Origin: Thermohahella caldifontis
GTDB lineage: Bacteria > Pseudomonadota > Gammaproteobacteria > Pseudomonadales > Oleiphilaceae
Direction: 5' to 3'
Assembly: GCF_041153465.1 (NCBI RefSeq)
Contig: NZ_CP154858.1
Span: forward strand, 1,860,001 to 1,924,000
DNA: 64,000 bases
Position numbers and translations under genes: made by a program. The notes below the pieces were generated by a model. The model was not told the origin of the DNA. It made no database searches and saw only the letters and a program-made list of their open reading frames with translations. How positions within the stretch are numbered: the first letter of the stretch is position 1; the number at the start of each line of letters is the position of its first letter. Positions 44,043 to 52,858 of this stretch are shown here, in pieces.

Positions 44043-45539
44043 ATGTCCCGCGTTGTTCCTCACTATATTGATGGCGAATTCACCGAGGGCACCGGCGAGC
44101 GCCGCCTGCCCAATCTCAACCCCGCCACCCAGCTGAATCTGTCGGATGTGCCCTGTGCATCCGAGGCGGACATGGAGCGCGCCGTTCGTTCCGCCAGACA
44201 GGCCTTTGCGGAATGGAAAGAAGTCCCGCCCATCGAGCGCGCCCGGCTGCTGATGCAGTACCAGGCCCGACTGAAGAAGGCGCACGAGGACATTGCCGAA
44301 ATCCTGAGCCAGGAAACCGGCAAGACCTTCGAGGATGCCAAGGGCGACGTGTGGCGGGGCATGGAGGTGGTCGAGCAGGCCTGCAACACGCCCGCCTTCC
44401 TGCTTGGCGAGACCCTGGAGAATGTGGCCCGCAACATCGACACGGCCACCTATACCCAGCCTCTGGGTGTCTGCATGGGCATCACCCCGTTCAACTTTCC
44501 GGCCATGATCCCCCTGTGGATGTACCCCATCGCGCTGGCCTGCGGCAACACCTTCATTCTCAAGCCCTCGGAGCAGGATCCGCTGACGCCGGTGCGTCTG
44601 GCCGAGATCTTCGACGAGGTGGGTTTCCCCAAGGGGGTGTTGCAGGTGATTCACGGCGACCGGGAACAGGTGGACTACCTGCTCGGCCATCCCGACATCA
44701 GGGCGGTGTCCTTTGTGGGGTCCGCCGCCGTGGGGCAGGCCATCTACCGGGGCGCCACACAGCATCTCAAGCGCGTCCAGTGCATGACCGGCGCCAAGAA
44801 TCACATGGTCATCATGCCGGATGCGGACAAGGATCAGGTGATCAGCCACCTGGTCGGCGCGTCTCTGGGTGCCGCCGGTCAGCGCTGCATGGCCATCAGC
44901 GTGGCCGTCTTCGTGGGTGAGGCCGCCAACTGGCTCCCGGACCTGCAGGAGGCCTTCGGCCGGGTCCGCCCCGGTCTCTGGAATGAGGAAGACGCCGCCT
45001 ATGGCCCGCTGATCAGTGCCGCGGCACGGGACCGGGTCCGGGCCCTCATCCGGCAGGGCAAGGATGAAGGGGCCGAATGCCTTCTCGACGGCTCGGACTG
45101 GACCCACCCGGATGCCCCGGAGGGCAACTGGATCGGCCCCACCCTCTTTGCCAATGTCAGTCCCGACATGAGCCTGTACACCGAAGAAATCTTCGGCCCG
45201 GTGCTGGTCACCATGCAGGTACCGGATCTGGACGCCGCGCTGGCGCTGATCAATGCCAATCCTTATGGCAACGGCACGTCCATCTTCACCAATTCGGGCG
45301 GCGCGGCGCGTTACTTCCAGCATCACGTTCAGGTGGGACAGGTGGGCGTGAACGTGCCCATTCCGGTGCCGGCGCCCTTCTTCTCCTTCACCGGCTGGCG
45401 CGGTTCCTTCTACGGCGACCAGCACGCCTACGGCAAGCAGGCGGTGCGCTTCTATACGGAGACCAAGACCGTCATCAGCCGGTGGTTCCACCAGGGTGAA
45501 GAAACCCTGGGGCCGAACATGACCATCCACCTGCGCTGA
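44043..45539 (+). CDS. mmsA: Methylmalonate-semialdehyde dehydrogenase (CoA-acylating)
   Basis: This 498-residue aldehyde dehydrogenase converts methylmalonate semialdehyde plus CoA and NAD+ to propionyl-CoA. The start MSRVVPHYIDGEF is preceded by AAGGA. Visible signatures include GVCMGITPFNFPAMIPLWMYPIALACGNTFILKPSEQDP, FVGSAAVGQAIY, TGAKNHMVIMPDAD, the catalytic Cys in GAAGQRCMAISVAVFVG and the C-terminal GWRGSFYGDQHAYGKQAVRFYTETKT. That ending is specific to MmsA among aldehyde dehydrogenases. It is the first gene of the five-gene valine operon. Confidence 0.96.
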   Translation: MSRVVPHYIDGEFTEGTGERRLPNLNPATQLNLSDVPCASEADMERAVRSARQAFAEWKEVPPIERARLLMQYQARLKKAHEDIAEILSQETGKTFEDAKGDVWRGMEVVEQACNTPAFLLGETLENVARNIDTATYTQPLGVCMGITPFNFPAMIPLWMYPIALACGNTFILKPSEQDPLTPVRLAEIFDEVGFPKGVLQVIHGDREQVDYLLGHPDIRAVSFVGSAAVGQAIYRGATQHLKRVQCMTGAKNHMVIMPDADKDQVISHLVGASLGAAGQRCMAISVAVFVGEAANWLPDLQEAFGRVRPGLWNEEDAAYGPLISAAARDRVRALIRQGKDEGAECLLDGSDWTHPDAPEGNWIGPTLFANVSPDMSLYTEEIFGPVLVTMQVPDLDAALALINANPYGNGTSIFTNSGGAARYFQHHVQVGQVGVNVPIPVPAPFFSFTGWRGSFYGDQHAYGKQAVRFYTETKTVISRWFHQGEETLGPNMTIHLR

Positions 45540-45551
45540 ACCGGAGGAATC

Positions 45552-46715
45552 ATGGACTTTGCCCTGAGCGAAGAACAGCAGGCCTGCTTGGCCACGGCCC
45601 GGGCCTTTGCCGAAAAGGCGCTGGCCCCGAATGCCGCCGAATGGGACCGGACCGGCACCTTCCCGGTGGACACCATCCGGGCCGCGGCCGGGCTCGGATT
45701 CCTGGCCCTTTACACGCCCGAGTCCGAAGGCGGCCTGGGGCTCTCCCGGCTCGACAGCAGTCTGATCTTCGAGGCCCTGTCGGAAGGCTGCACGGCAACG
45801 ACCGCGTATCTGACCATTCACAACATGGCCACCTGGATGATTGCCAGCTTCGGCAACCCGGCCACGCGAGCGACTTTTTGTCCGGATCTCGTCAGCGGGC
45901 GCAAGCTGGCCTCCTACTGCCTCACCGAGCCGAACGCCGGATCCGATGCCGCGTCCCTGCGCACCCGGGCCGTGCGTGACGGCGACCACTATGTGCTCAA
46001 CGGCAGCAAGATGTTCATCTCCGGCGCCGGCAGCACGGATGTTCTGGTGGTCATGGCCCGAACCGGTGGCGAGGGCCCCAGGGGTATCAGCGCCCTGGTG
46101 GTACCGGCCGACACACCCGGCATCAGCTATGGCCGCAAGGAAGAGAAAATGGGCTGGAACTGCCAGCCCACGCGCGCCATCACCTTTGACAACGTGCGGG
46201 TACCGGTAGGCTGGCGCCTGGGCGAGGAAGGGGAAGGATTTACCTTCGCCATGAAGGGACTCGACGGAGGCCGCATCAATATCGCCACCTGCTCGCTGGG
46301 CACGGCAAAGGCGGCCCTGAAGCAGGCACACCGTTACCTGCAGGAGCGCGAGCAGTTCGGCAAGCCGCTGGCGGCCTTTCAGGCGCTGCAGTTCAGGCTG
46401 GCGGACATGGCGGCCGACCTGGCCGCATCACGCATGATGGTGCATCAGGCGGCCTGGCGTCTGGATCAGGGCGACCCGCAGGCGACCTACTGGTGTGCCC
46501 AGGCCAAGCGCTTCGCCACCGATGCCTGTTTCAATATCTGCAACGAGGCCCTGCAGTTGCATGGCGGATACGGCTATATTCGGGAGTACCCGCTGGAACG
46601 GCATGTGCGGGATGTGCGCGTCCACCAGATTCTCGAAGGCACCAACGAGATCATGCGCGTCATCGCCGCACGCCGGCTGCTGGCACTGGATTCACTGGAG
46701 GAACTGTTTGCATGA
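45552..46715 (+). CDS. Acyl-CoA dehydrogenase, probable isobutyryl-CoA dehydrogenase
   Basis: This 387-residue standard-length acyl-CoA dehydrogenase has CLTEPNAGSDAASLRTRAV (FAD loop), LNGSKMFISGAGSTDVLVVMART, KMGWNCQPTRAITFDNVRVP, LQLHGGYGYIREYPLERHVRDVRVHQILEGTNEIMRVI (catalytic Glu in EGTNE) and the RRLLA ending. Position between mmsA and the hydratase makes isobutyryl-CoA to methacrylyl-CoA the expected reaction in valine breakdown. It starts 12 bases after mmsA with GGAGG. Its stop overlaps the next start (ATGA). Confidence 0.93.
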   Translation: MDFALSEEQQACLATARAFAEKALAPNAAEWDRTGTFPVDTIRAAAGLGFLALYTPESEGGLGLSRLDSSLIFEALSEGCTATTAYLTIHNMATWMIASFGNPATRATFCPDLVSGRKLASYCLTEPNAGSDAASLRTRAVRDGDHYVLNGSKMFISGAGSTDVLVVMARTGGEGPRGISALVVPADTPGISYGRKEEKMGWNCQPTRAITFDNVRVPVGWRLGEEGEGFTFAMKGLDGGRINIATCSLGTAKAALKQAHRYLQEREQFGKPLAAFQALQFRLADMAADLAASRMMVHQAAWRLDQGDPQATYWCAQAKRFATDACFNICNEALQLHGGYGYIREYPLERHVRDVRVHQILEGTNEIMRVIAARRLLALDSLEELFA

Positions 46716-47488
46716 GTGACCTGCTGAAACTGGAGGTGGCCGAAGGCATCGCCCGGCTCACCATCGCCAATCCGCCCGCCAATACCTGGACGGCAGAGAG
46801 TCTGTGCGCACTGGAGCGCATGGTCAACGAACTCAATGGCCGCAAGGATGTCACGGCACTGGTCATCACCGGTGAAGGAGAGAAGTTCTTCTCCGCCGGT
46901 GCCGACCTGAAGCTCTTTGCCGATGGCGACAAGGCCCGCGCCCGCCAGATGGCCCGGCTGTTCGGACGCGCCTTCGAAGCTCTGAGTCACTATCAGGGCG
47001 TCTCCATTGCGGCCATCAATGGCTACGCCATGGGGGGTGGCCTGGAGTGCGCGCTGGCCTGCGATCTGCGGATTGCGGAGCGGCAGGCGGTGATGGCGCT
47101 GCCGGAGGCCAGTGTCGGTCTGCTACCCTGTGCGGGCGGCACCCAGAACCTGCCCTGGCTGGTCGGCGAAGGCTGGGCCAAGCGCATGATCCTGCTGGGC
47201 GAACGTGTGGACGCGGACACCGCCCTGCGGATCGGACTGGTGGAAGCGGTGGTGGATCAGGGCCAGGCACTGGAGACGGCGCTGGCATGGGCGCACCAGA
47301 GCCGGAGACAGAGTCCGTCCAGCCTGCGCGCCTGCAAGACACTCATTCAGGCCGCACGCCAGAATCCCATGGCGCAGGCCCTCCCCGTTGAGCGGGAACT
47401 GTTTGTGGATCTGTTCGACACGGAAGACCAGCGCGAAGGGGTGCAGGCCTTTCTGGAAAAGAGGAGTCCCCAATGGCGGAATCAGTAG
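46712..47488 (+). CDS. Enoyl-CoA hydratase (methacrylyl-CoA hydration)
   Basis: This 258-residue crotonase-fold protein has the oxyanion-hole segments FFSAGADLKLFADGD and AINGYAMGGGLECALACDLRI. The second catalytic-Glu region is in ALPEASVGLLPCAGGTQNLPWLVG, with the C-terminal helices typical of the family. It should add water to methacrylyl-CoA to give 3-hydroxyisobutyryl-CoA. It is coupled to the upstream gene by ATGA, and its 3' end overlaps the hydrolase start by 16 bases. Confidence 0.92.
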   Translation: MSDLLKLEVAEGIARLTIANPPANTWTAESLCALERMVNELNGRKDVTALVITGEGEKFFSAGADLKLFADGDKARARQMARLFGRAFEALSHYQGVSIAAINGYAMGGGLECALACDLRIAERQAVMALPEASVGLLPCAGGTQNLPWLVGEGWAKRMILLGERVDADTALRIGLVEAVVDQGQALETALAWAHQSRRQSPSSLRACKTLIQAARQNPMAQALPVERELFVDLFDTEDQREGVQAFLEKRSPQWRNQ

Positions 47489-48597
47489 CCCCCGTCCGGG
47501 TTGAGACGCGCCCGGTGGCCGCGGGTGGCGCCATCGGCGTGCTGACCCTCAACAACCCCAAGGCACTGAATGCCCTGTCACTGGACATGATCCGCATTCT
47601 GCAGCCCCGGCTGGATGCCTGGCGCCAGGATCAGTCCATCCGGGCCGTATTCCTGCAAGGGGAAGGCGAGCGGGCCTTCTGTGCCGGCGGCGACATTGTC
47701 CAGCTTTACCGGGCCATGACCGACCCGGCATCAAAACCCGAAGACGGTGATGTGTTCTTTACCGAGGAATACCGGCTGGATTATACCATCCACCGCTACC
47801 CGAAGCCGCTGATCGTCTGGGGCAACGGCATCGTCATGGGCGGCGGCCTGGGCCTGATGGCCGGTGCCAGTCACCGGATTGTCACGGAAAACACCACGCT
47901 GGCCATGCCGGAAGTCAGCATCGGCCTGTTCCCGGATGTGGGGGCCACCTGGTTTCTCAATCGCATGCCGGACGGCGTGGGGCTGTTTCTCGGACTGACG
48001 GGCGCACGTTGCAACGCCTCGGACGCGCGCTTCATCGGCCTGGCAGATGCCTGTCTGCCCGCCAACCTGCGGGACACGGTGCTGGAGGGTCTGACACGCA
48101 TCACCTATACGGATCCGGAAAGCGACCGGGGACGGATCACGCAGATGCTGCACAGTCTGGAAGAGGCCCACCCCAACCAGATGCCGGCCTCGGAGCTCAG
48201 GCGACACCTGGATCTGATTCGCAAGGTGACCGGTGGCGCCTCGCTGAGCCAGGTGGTGGCGGCGCTGGCACAGCTGCCCGAGAGCGATCCCTGGCTCAAA
48301 CATGCCCACGAGAACTTCTTCCGGGGCTGCCCGGTCACGGCCCATCTGGTCTGGCGACAACTGCACGGCAGCCGGGATCTCAGCCTGCCGGACGTGTTCC
48401 GCCGGGAACTGATCATGGCGGCCCAGTGCCTGCGCCATCCGGATTTTGCCGAAGGCATCCGTGCGCGACTGATCGACAAGGATCAGCAACCCAGGTGGTC
48501 CTTCCCGCGGGTCGAAGACGTGCCCGAGTCGCTGGTGGATGAGTATTTTCAGCCACCCTGGCCGGAGGGTGTTCATCCCCTGGCCGATCTGAAATGA
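47473..48597 (+). CDS. 3-hydroxyisobutyryl-CoA hydrolase
   Basis: This 374-residue crotonase-superfamily member has the hydrolase branch features: AFCAGGDIVQLYRAM, NGIVMGGGLGLMAGASHRIVTENTTLAMPEVSIGLFPDVGATWFLNRM, and the long C-terminal region ending EDVPESLVDEYFQPPW, which ordinary hydratases lack. It releases free 3-hydroxyisobutyrate, the substrate of MmsB. It overlaps the hydratase gene, and a GAGG site lies within that gene's end. Confidence 0.94.
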   Translation: MAESVAPVRVETRPVAAGGAIGVLTLNNPKALNALSLDMIRILQPRLDAWRQDQSIRAVFLQGEGERAFCAGGDIVQLYRAMTDPASKPEDGDVFFTEEYRLDYTIHRYPKPLIVWGNGIVMGGGLGLMAGASHRIVTENTTLAMPEVSIGLFPDVGATWFLNRMPDGVGLFLGLTGARCNASDARFIGLADACLPANLRDTVLEGLTRITYTDPESDRGRITQMLHSLEEAHPNQMPASELRRHLDLIRKVTGGASLSQVVAALAQLPESDPWLKHAHENFFRGCPVTAHLVWRQLHGSRDLSLPDVFRRELIMAAQCLRHPDFAEGIRARLIDKDQQPRWSFPRVEDVPESLVDEYFQPPWPEGVHPLADLK

Positions 48598-48666
48598 CCG
48601 GCCGACATCGTCGGGGCTGATCCAGCCCTGACCCGTTTGACCGGAGACAACAACAAGGAGCCGGAC

Positions 48667-49560
48667 ATGAAAACCATTGCCTTTATCGGACTCGGCCACA
48701 TGGGGCTGCCCATGGCCCGCAACCTCCTGCGGGCAGGCTATGACATGAGGGTGTTTGACCTCAATCCTGAGCCGGTCGGTGCGCTGGCGGCAGAAGGCGC
48801 CCAGGCGGCCACCTCAACAGTGGACGCGGCAGAAGGCGCCGATGCCGTGATCACCATGCTGCCTGCCAGTGCACACAGCGAAGCCGTGTATCTGGGCGTG
48901 GACGGCCTGATCGCCCGCCTCCGTGCCCGGCCGCTGCTCATTGACTGTTCCACCATTGCCGCTGCCAGTGCCCGCCGCATCGCAGACGCCGCCCGCCAGG
49001 CCGGCTTTGCCATGCTGGATGCCCCGGTTTCAGGCGGTACCGCCGGTGCCGAAGCCGGCACCCTGACCTTTATGGTGGAGGGCGGGGAAGACGACCTGGA
49101 ACGTGCGCGCCCGCTGTTTGACGTGATGGGCAGCCGGGCCATTCTCGCCGGAGGACCGGGGGCGGGACAGGTGGCCAAGATGTGCAACAACATGCTGCTG
49201 GCCATTCACATGATCGGCACGGCAGAAGCCCTGAATCTCGGTGTTCAGCATGGTCTGGATCCGGTCGTGCTCAGCGACATCATGCGCACCAGCTCCGGGG
49301 GCAACTGGTCACTGGAAAAGTACAACCCCTGGCCCGGCGTGATGGATAACGTCCCGTCAGCACGGGAATACGAGGGCGGCTTTGCTTCGGCGCTGATGAA
49401 CAAGGATCTGGGACTGGCCATGGAGGGGGCGCTTGAAACCGGCTGCAGCACACCGTTGGGCGCCCTGGCCAAGCAGCTCTATCAGATGCATTGTGATCAG
49501 GGCGAGGCCATGAAGGATTTTTCTTCCGTGGTGCGGCTGATCTCCGGAGGACAGACGTGA
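48667..49560 (+). CDS. mmsB: 3-hydroxyisobutyrate dehydrogenase
   Basis: This 297-residue beta-hydroxyacid dehydrogenase oxidises 3-hydroxyisobutyrate to methylmalonate semialdehyde, the MmsA substrate. It has the NAD site IAFIGLGHMGLPMARNLL, the substrate-binding DAPVSGGTAGAEAGTLTFMVGG-like segment and the catalytic Lys in GQVAKMCNNMLLAIHM. The start is fixed by AAGGAG seven bases upstream. It is last in the operon, 69 bases after the hydrolase. A hairpin GCCCGA-TGA-TCGGGC follows at 49565-49579 without a T-run. Confidence 0.95.
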   Translation: MKTIAFIGLGHMGLPMARNLLRAGYDMRVFDLNPEPVGALAAEGAQAATSTVDAAEGADAVITMLPASAHSEAVYLGVDGLIARLRARPLLIDCSTIAAASARRIADAARQAGFAMLDAPVSGGTAGAEAGTLTFMVEGGEDDLERARPLFDVMGSRAILAGGPGAGQVAKMCNNMLLAIHMIGTAEALNLGVQHGLDPVVLSDIMRTSSGGNWSLEKYNPWPGVMDNVPSAREYEGGFASALMNKDLGLAMEGALETGCSTPLGALAKQLYQMHCDQGEAMKDFSSVVRLISGGQT

Positions 49561-49632
49561 TGGCGCCCGATGATCGGGCAGCCTGCAAATGCTGATTGCG
49601 GCTTCCGGGTTCAGGCACTGGACGAGTTCATC

Positions 49633-50496
49633 TCAGCGATACTTCTTTTCAAGTTCCTTCCAGGAAGAGTACTTGTAAATGAACATCTGAGGATTGACTT
49701 CCACCTCGGGAGGCCTTTTGCGCCACGGGGTCATGTCCCCCTGCTTCCAGGCCTCCGGCGGCAGTTCTTCCAGTCTCGGGGGCATCCAGTAATCGCGGTC
49801 GTCCGGGTACAGTTTTATGCCGATGAAGTCACCGAGCAGAATCGTGTCATACGCCGTCCAGTGTTCCGGTGTCCACTCCGGATGCAACCCGTTGAGCTGC
49901 ACGGCCCGCCCGTGCCGCCCTTCGCGGAAGGCCTTGTAATAAGGTGTCGTTTTAACAAACTCCGCCTGCCCTCGGCCGATTTCGATGGCATCCCGGAGAT
50001 GGGCTCCTATCCAGACGATATATTGGCCTCCCGGCATAATCCCGAAACTGATGGCTTTACGATACGAGTTCTCCGCTTTGTCCGGGCCCCACCTGGTGTG
50101 AACTTTCTGGTACATCACCCGCTTGACGTGCGGCAGGATCTCAAAGCGAACGTGGTAGACTTTCTCCTCGTACAAGGACTGATACTCAAAGTCCACGATG
50201 TCCGGAATGGGGCCTTTCGTGATGTCGGCTGCGCCGCCCATGACCCAGCCATCCACAACGCCGGCAATGCTCCCGATGCCGGCAATCTGGCCGTTTTTCC
50301 AATAAGTCTGTATACCGCCTGGCGGAAAAGCAATCTCGTAATGCAAGGGTACGCCTACGTTGACCGAGTATTCCGTAAAATCCGCAGGGTACGCATAACC
50401 GTTGTGATCTCTCGTTGTGGCACAGCCCGACAGTACCAGGCTCAGACAGATGACAAGCAGCAGCGGGTAGCAGGTTCTGAGGTCAGGCAGATGCAT
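49633..50496 (-). CDS. Orphan DUF2931-like lipoprotein, relative of the Tle1 immunity array
   Basis: This 287-residue lipoprotein has a signal and lipobox (LSLVLSGC, Cys about residue 25). It shares its whole length with the four tandem lipoproteins at 59.5-62.8 kb: CATxRDxNGYAYPADFTxYSVNVGVP, GWVMGGxAxI, ISFGIMPGGxYxVWI, LNGLHPEWTPEHWTAYD and RDYWMPPxLEELPPEAWKQGDMTPWRKRPPEV. It is diverged in the middle (VHTRWGPDKAENSY) and has a longer tail. No effector gene is attached. Upstream in the same frame is a relic of a PAAR gene start. It is likely an immunity protein kept after loss of its effector. DUF2931 membership is from memory. Confidence 0.82.
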   Translation of the reverse strand: MHLPDLRTCYPLLLVICLSLVLSGCATTRDHNGYAYPADFTEYSVNVGVPLHYEIAFPPGGIQTYWKNGQIAGIGSIAGVVDGWVMGGAADITKGPIPDIVDFEYQSLYEEKVYHVRFEILPHVKRVMYQKVHTRWGPDKAENSYRKAISFGIMPGGQYIVWIGAHLRDAIEIGRGQAEFVKTTPYYKAFREGRHGRAVQLNGLHPEWTPEHWTAYDTILLGDFIGIKLYPDDRDYWMPPRLEELPPEAWKQGDMTPWRKRPPEVEVNPQMFIYKYSSWKELEKKYR

Positions 50497-50613
50497 CGTA
50501 CCATCCCTGTTCCGGCAGAGACTGCGGGGACTCGCCGAGAGCCTGCCAGGCGTCTTGCCGTCCCGCATGGGGCATTGAGGGTCATCGCCGACCCTGACGA
50601 TCCTGTTGTCCAT
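50497..50613 (-). pseudogene. Truncated PAAR-domain gene start (relic)
   Basis: From ATG 50613 the frame reads MDNRIVRVGDDPQCPMRDGKTPG, aligning to the PAAR effector start at 57304 (MGKKIVRVGDYHQCPLWDGKTPH), then loses similarity after about 23 codons and runs in frame into the lipoprotein signal. The upstream DNA is also conserved: GCTGATTAAATA, then ACACGGATGTG and GGAGTGAAG occur before both starts. This is the 5' stump of a second PAAR effector gene deleted down to its immunity gene. Confidence 0.8.
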
Positions 50614-50736
50614 AACTTCACTCCCTGAAACATGCACATCCGTGTCGGGCCGCTATTTAATCAGCCTTTTGAGAGCAGGGTCAAGGACTACCGCAGCCCA
50701 ATCCCCAAGGGTTCAATTGACAAACCATCTGCAAAT

Positions 50737-50760
50737 AAAAAAGGAGCCGCAGCCCCTTTT
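50737..50760 (-). terminator. Terminator downstream of the PEP-CTERM gene
   Basis: On the minus strand AAAAGGGGC-TGCG-GCTCCTTTTTT forms a stem with one mismatch ending in a T-run, about 44 bases after the PEP-CTERM stop codon. Confidence 0.75.
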
Positions 50761-50803
50761 CTGTGACGACACAAGACCGGATTCACCCTGTCCCGTTGCC
50801 GGA

Positions 50804-51571
50804 TTACTTCCGGCTGCGCAACCCGAGCCCTGCCAGACCCAGGCCCAGCAATGCCAGCGTAGCGGGCTCGGGAACCGTGGCATAACGGATGGCTTCCACA
50901 TAGCCGCCGGGTGCGCTGTTCCAGCCCGTGGCAGCTACCGCCCAGTGGGTGTATGCGGAGGTGATGCCCGTCAGCAGGTATTCCTGATTCATGGGTGAGG
51001 TCTGCGGGCCTGTGGCCTGATATGCCACCCCATCTGCACTGTAAAACAGAGTGAACAATGCGTCGCCGGCATCATTACGCCCATTGTTCGTGAAGGCCGT
51101 GTGCTCGGTGTGCGAACCGTTGAACCATACGGTGTCCAGTACCACGGAGGTGCCGAAGTCAAAGAACAGGATTTCATCACCCACTGCGCCGGTGATCAGG
51201 TTGGGCTGCAGATTATCCGTATCGCTGTTGGCACCGCCGCTGGCAAGGCTCAGCGAGCCCAACCCGCCATGTTGCGGCTTCAGATCCTGATAAGGCAGGG
51301 AACCCATGGTGATCTGGTTATTCTTGTTGAAGTTCCGGCCGGCCAGATTGACACTGTGGGAAAACCCGCCCGTTACGGTAAAGTCGGAGAAGGTCAGTAC
51401 CGGCCCCCATACGTCCCCCTGCAAATTGGTGTAGGCACCCACCGCAGTTTCCACACTGCCCGCCTTGGCCGCGCCGCCCAGATTGTCATCAAAAATCACC
51501 ACCTTGGCCTGGGTTGTTGCCGCCAGTGTGGAAAGGGCCAGAATTCCTGCGGTCTGAATCAATGCTTTCAT
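50804..51571 (-). CDS. PEP-CTERM sorting-domain secreted protein
   Basis: This 255-residue protein has an N-terminal signal (MKALIQTAGILALSTLAATTQA) and a C-terminal sorting tripartite: VPEPATLALLGLGLAGLGLRSRK, that is PEP motif, hydrophobic helix and basic tail. Exosortase recognises such tails and moves the protein to the envelope or exopolysaccharide. The middle is a beta-rich domain of unknown function with discoidin-like spacing (LDTVWFNGSHTEHT). The start at 51571 is preceded by AAGGAAATG. No exosortase is in the window. Terminator downstream. Confidence 0.88.
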   Translation of the reverse strand: MKALIQTAGILALSTLAATTQAKVVIFDDNLGGAAKAGSVETAVGAYTNLQGDVWGPVLTFSDFTVTGGFSHSVNLAGRNFNKNNQITMGSLPYQDLKPQHGGLGSLSLASGGANSDTDNLQPNLITGAVGDEILFFDFGTSVVLDTVWFNGSHTEHTAFTNNGRNDAGDALFTLFYSADGVAYQATGPQTSPMNQEYLLTGITSAYTHWAVAATGWNSAPGGYVEAIRYATVPEPATLALLGLGLAGLGLRSRK

Positions 51572-51856
51572 TACCATCATTTCCTTGTCTCGATTTACCG
51601 AAGCCATCCCGGGTGCGTATTCCGGCACCTTGAGAGCGTGACTACCTATACTCATCATATAAAGCACATTCCAGGCCAACTATTAAAAACGGCTTTATTT
51701 CATCTAGTTAGTGAACACGGCGTCATCATAAATAAACCAGTTTTGTAAATTTATCTGACATCCCTGTCACAAGGTCGTACGCATCTTCACGAACACCGTA
51801 CGCCGCTCCACCCGACTAAACTGACAGCCTGCCCCGTTCTCAGACAGGATGCTTAC

Positions 51857-52816
51857 ATGCACAAGGGATTCAACCGGGCCTTTGCCGGCCTTCCCCGGGA
51901 ATACCGGGATGTCTCGCTCAGCCTGTTCAGAATCATGGTTCCCGCCTTGATCATCATCCGGCTACTGGAAGGTATCGGCTTCATTTCATGGCTTGGGACC
52001 GTGCTGGCACCGCTGATGGCATGGGTAGGGCTGCCGGGTGAACTGGCACTGGTCTGGGTCACCACCATGGCCACCAATATCTATACAGGCTTGTTGATTT
52101 TCTTTACACAGCCTGATCTGAACCTGACGGTTGCACAGGTCACCACGCTCGGCGGCATGATGCTCATCGCGCACAACCTCATTGTGGAAGGCGGCATTGC
52201 GCGCAGTGCCGGTGTTCGCCTGCGCTTCACCCTGCTCTGGCGGGTGGGTGGCAGCCTGCTCTACGGCATCCTGCTGTTTCACCTTTACGGCATGCTGGAC
52301 TGGCTTCAGACCCCGTGGACACCGGCCTGGCAGCCGGAAGCGGCCGACCCCTCACTCAAGGCCTGGGCCTGGAGTCAGCTACAGGGCCTTGCGATCATCG
52401 CCGGGGTCATTGCTCTCCTGCTGGTCGTCCTGCGCCTGTTGCGCTGGATCGGTGTGGAAGCGCTCTTGCAGCGTATGCTGGCGCCCTGTCTGAATCTGCT
52501 GGGGATTGGTCGTCAGGCGGCCAGCCTCATCCTCGTGGGGCTGACGCTGGGACTGGCCTTTGGCGGGGGCCTGCTGATCCGCGAAGCCCGTCAGGGACAT
52601 ATCCCGCCCCGGGACGTGACCGCTGCCATCTGCTTTCTGGGTCTGGGGCACAGCGTGATTGAAGATACTCTGCTGATTCTGGCCATGGGCGCGGACATTT
52701 CCGGCGTACTGGTTTTCCGGCTGGTGCTGACCCTGGTCTTCTCCATGCTGCTCGCCCGCGTACTCAAGGCCATGCCGGATACCCGTCTGGGCCTGATCAC
52801 CCGGCCGTTGCGCTGA
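51857..52816 (+). CDS. Nucleoside recognition (Gate) domain membrane protein
   Basis: This 319-residue protein has about eight transmembrane segments and the Gate domain seen in SpmA/SpmB and nucleoside transporters: LVWVTTMATNIYTGLLIFF in the first half and LGLAFGGGLLIREAR and CFLGLGHSVIEDTLLI in the second, giving a two-fold repeat with a central loop (PAWQPEAADPSLKAWAW). The transported substrate is unknown. It is divergent from the PEP-CTERM gene across 285 bases in which no further gene is seen. Confidence 0.85.
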   Translation: MHKGFNRAFAGLPREYRDVSLSLFRIMVPALIIIRLLEGIGFISWLGTVLAPLMAWVGLPGELALVWVTTMATNIYTGLLIFFTQPDLNLTVAQVTTLGGMMLIAHNLIVEGGIARSAGVRLRFTLLWRVGGSLLYGILLFHLYGMLDWLQTPWTPAWQPEAADPSLKAWAWSQLQGLAIIAGVIALLLVVLRLLRWIGVEALLQRMLAPCLNLLGIGRQAASLILVGLTLGLAFGGGLLIREARQGHIPPRDVTAAICFLGLGHSVIEDTLLILAMGADISGVLVFRLVLTLVFSMLLARVLKAMPDTRLGLITRPLR

Positions 52817-52858
52817 CCGTCTCCTGACAGCCCTGTGCAGCACCGGGGGACTGAATCT

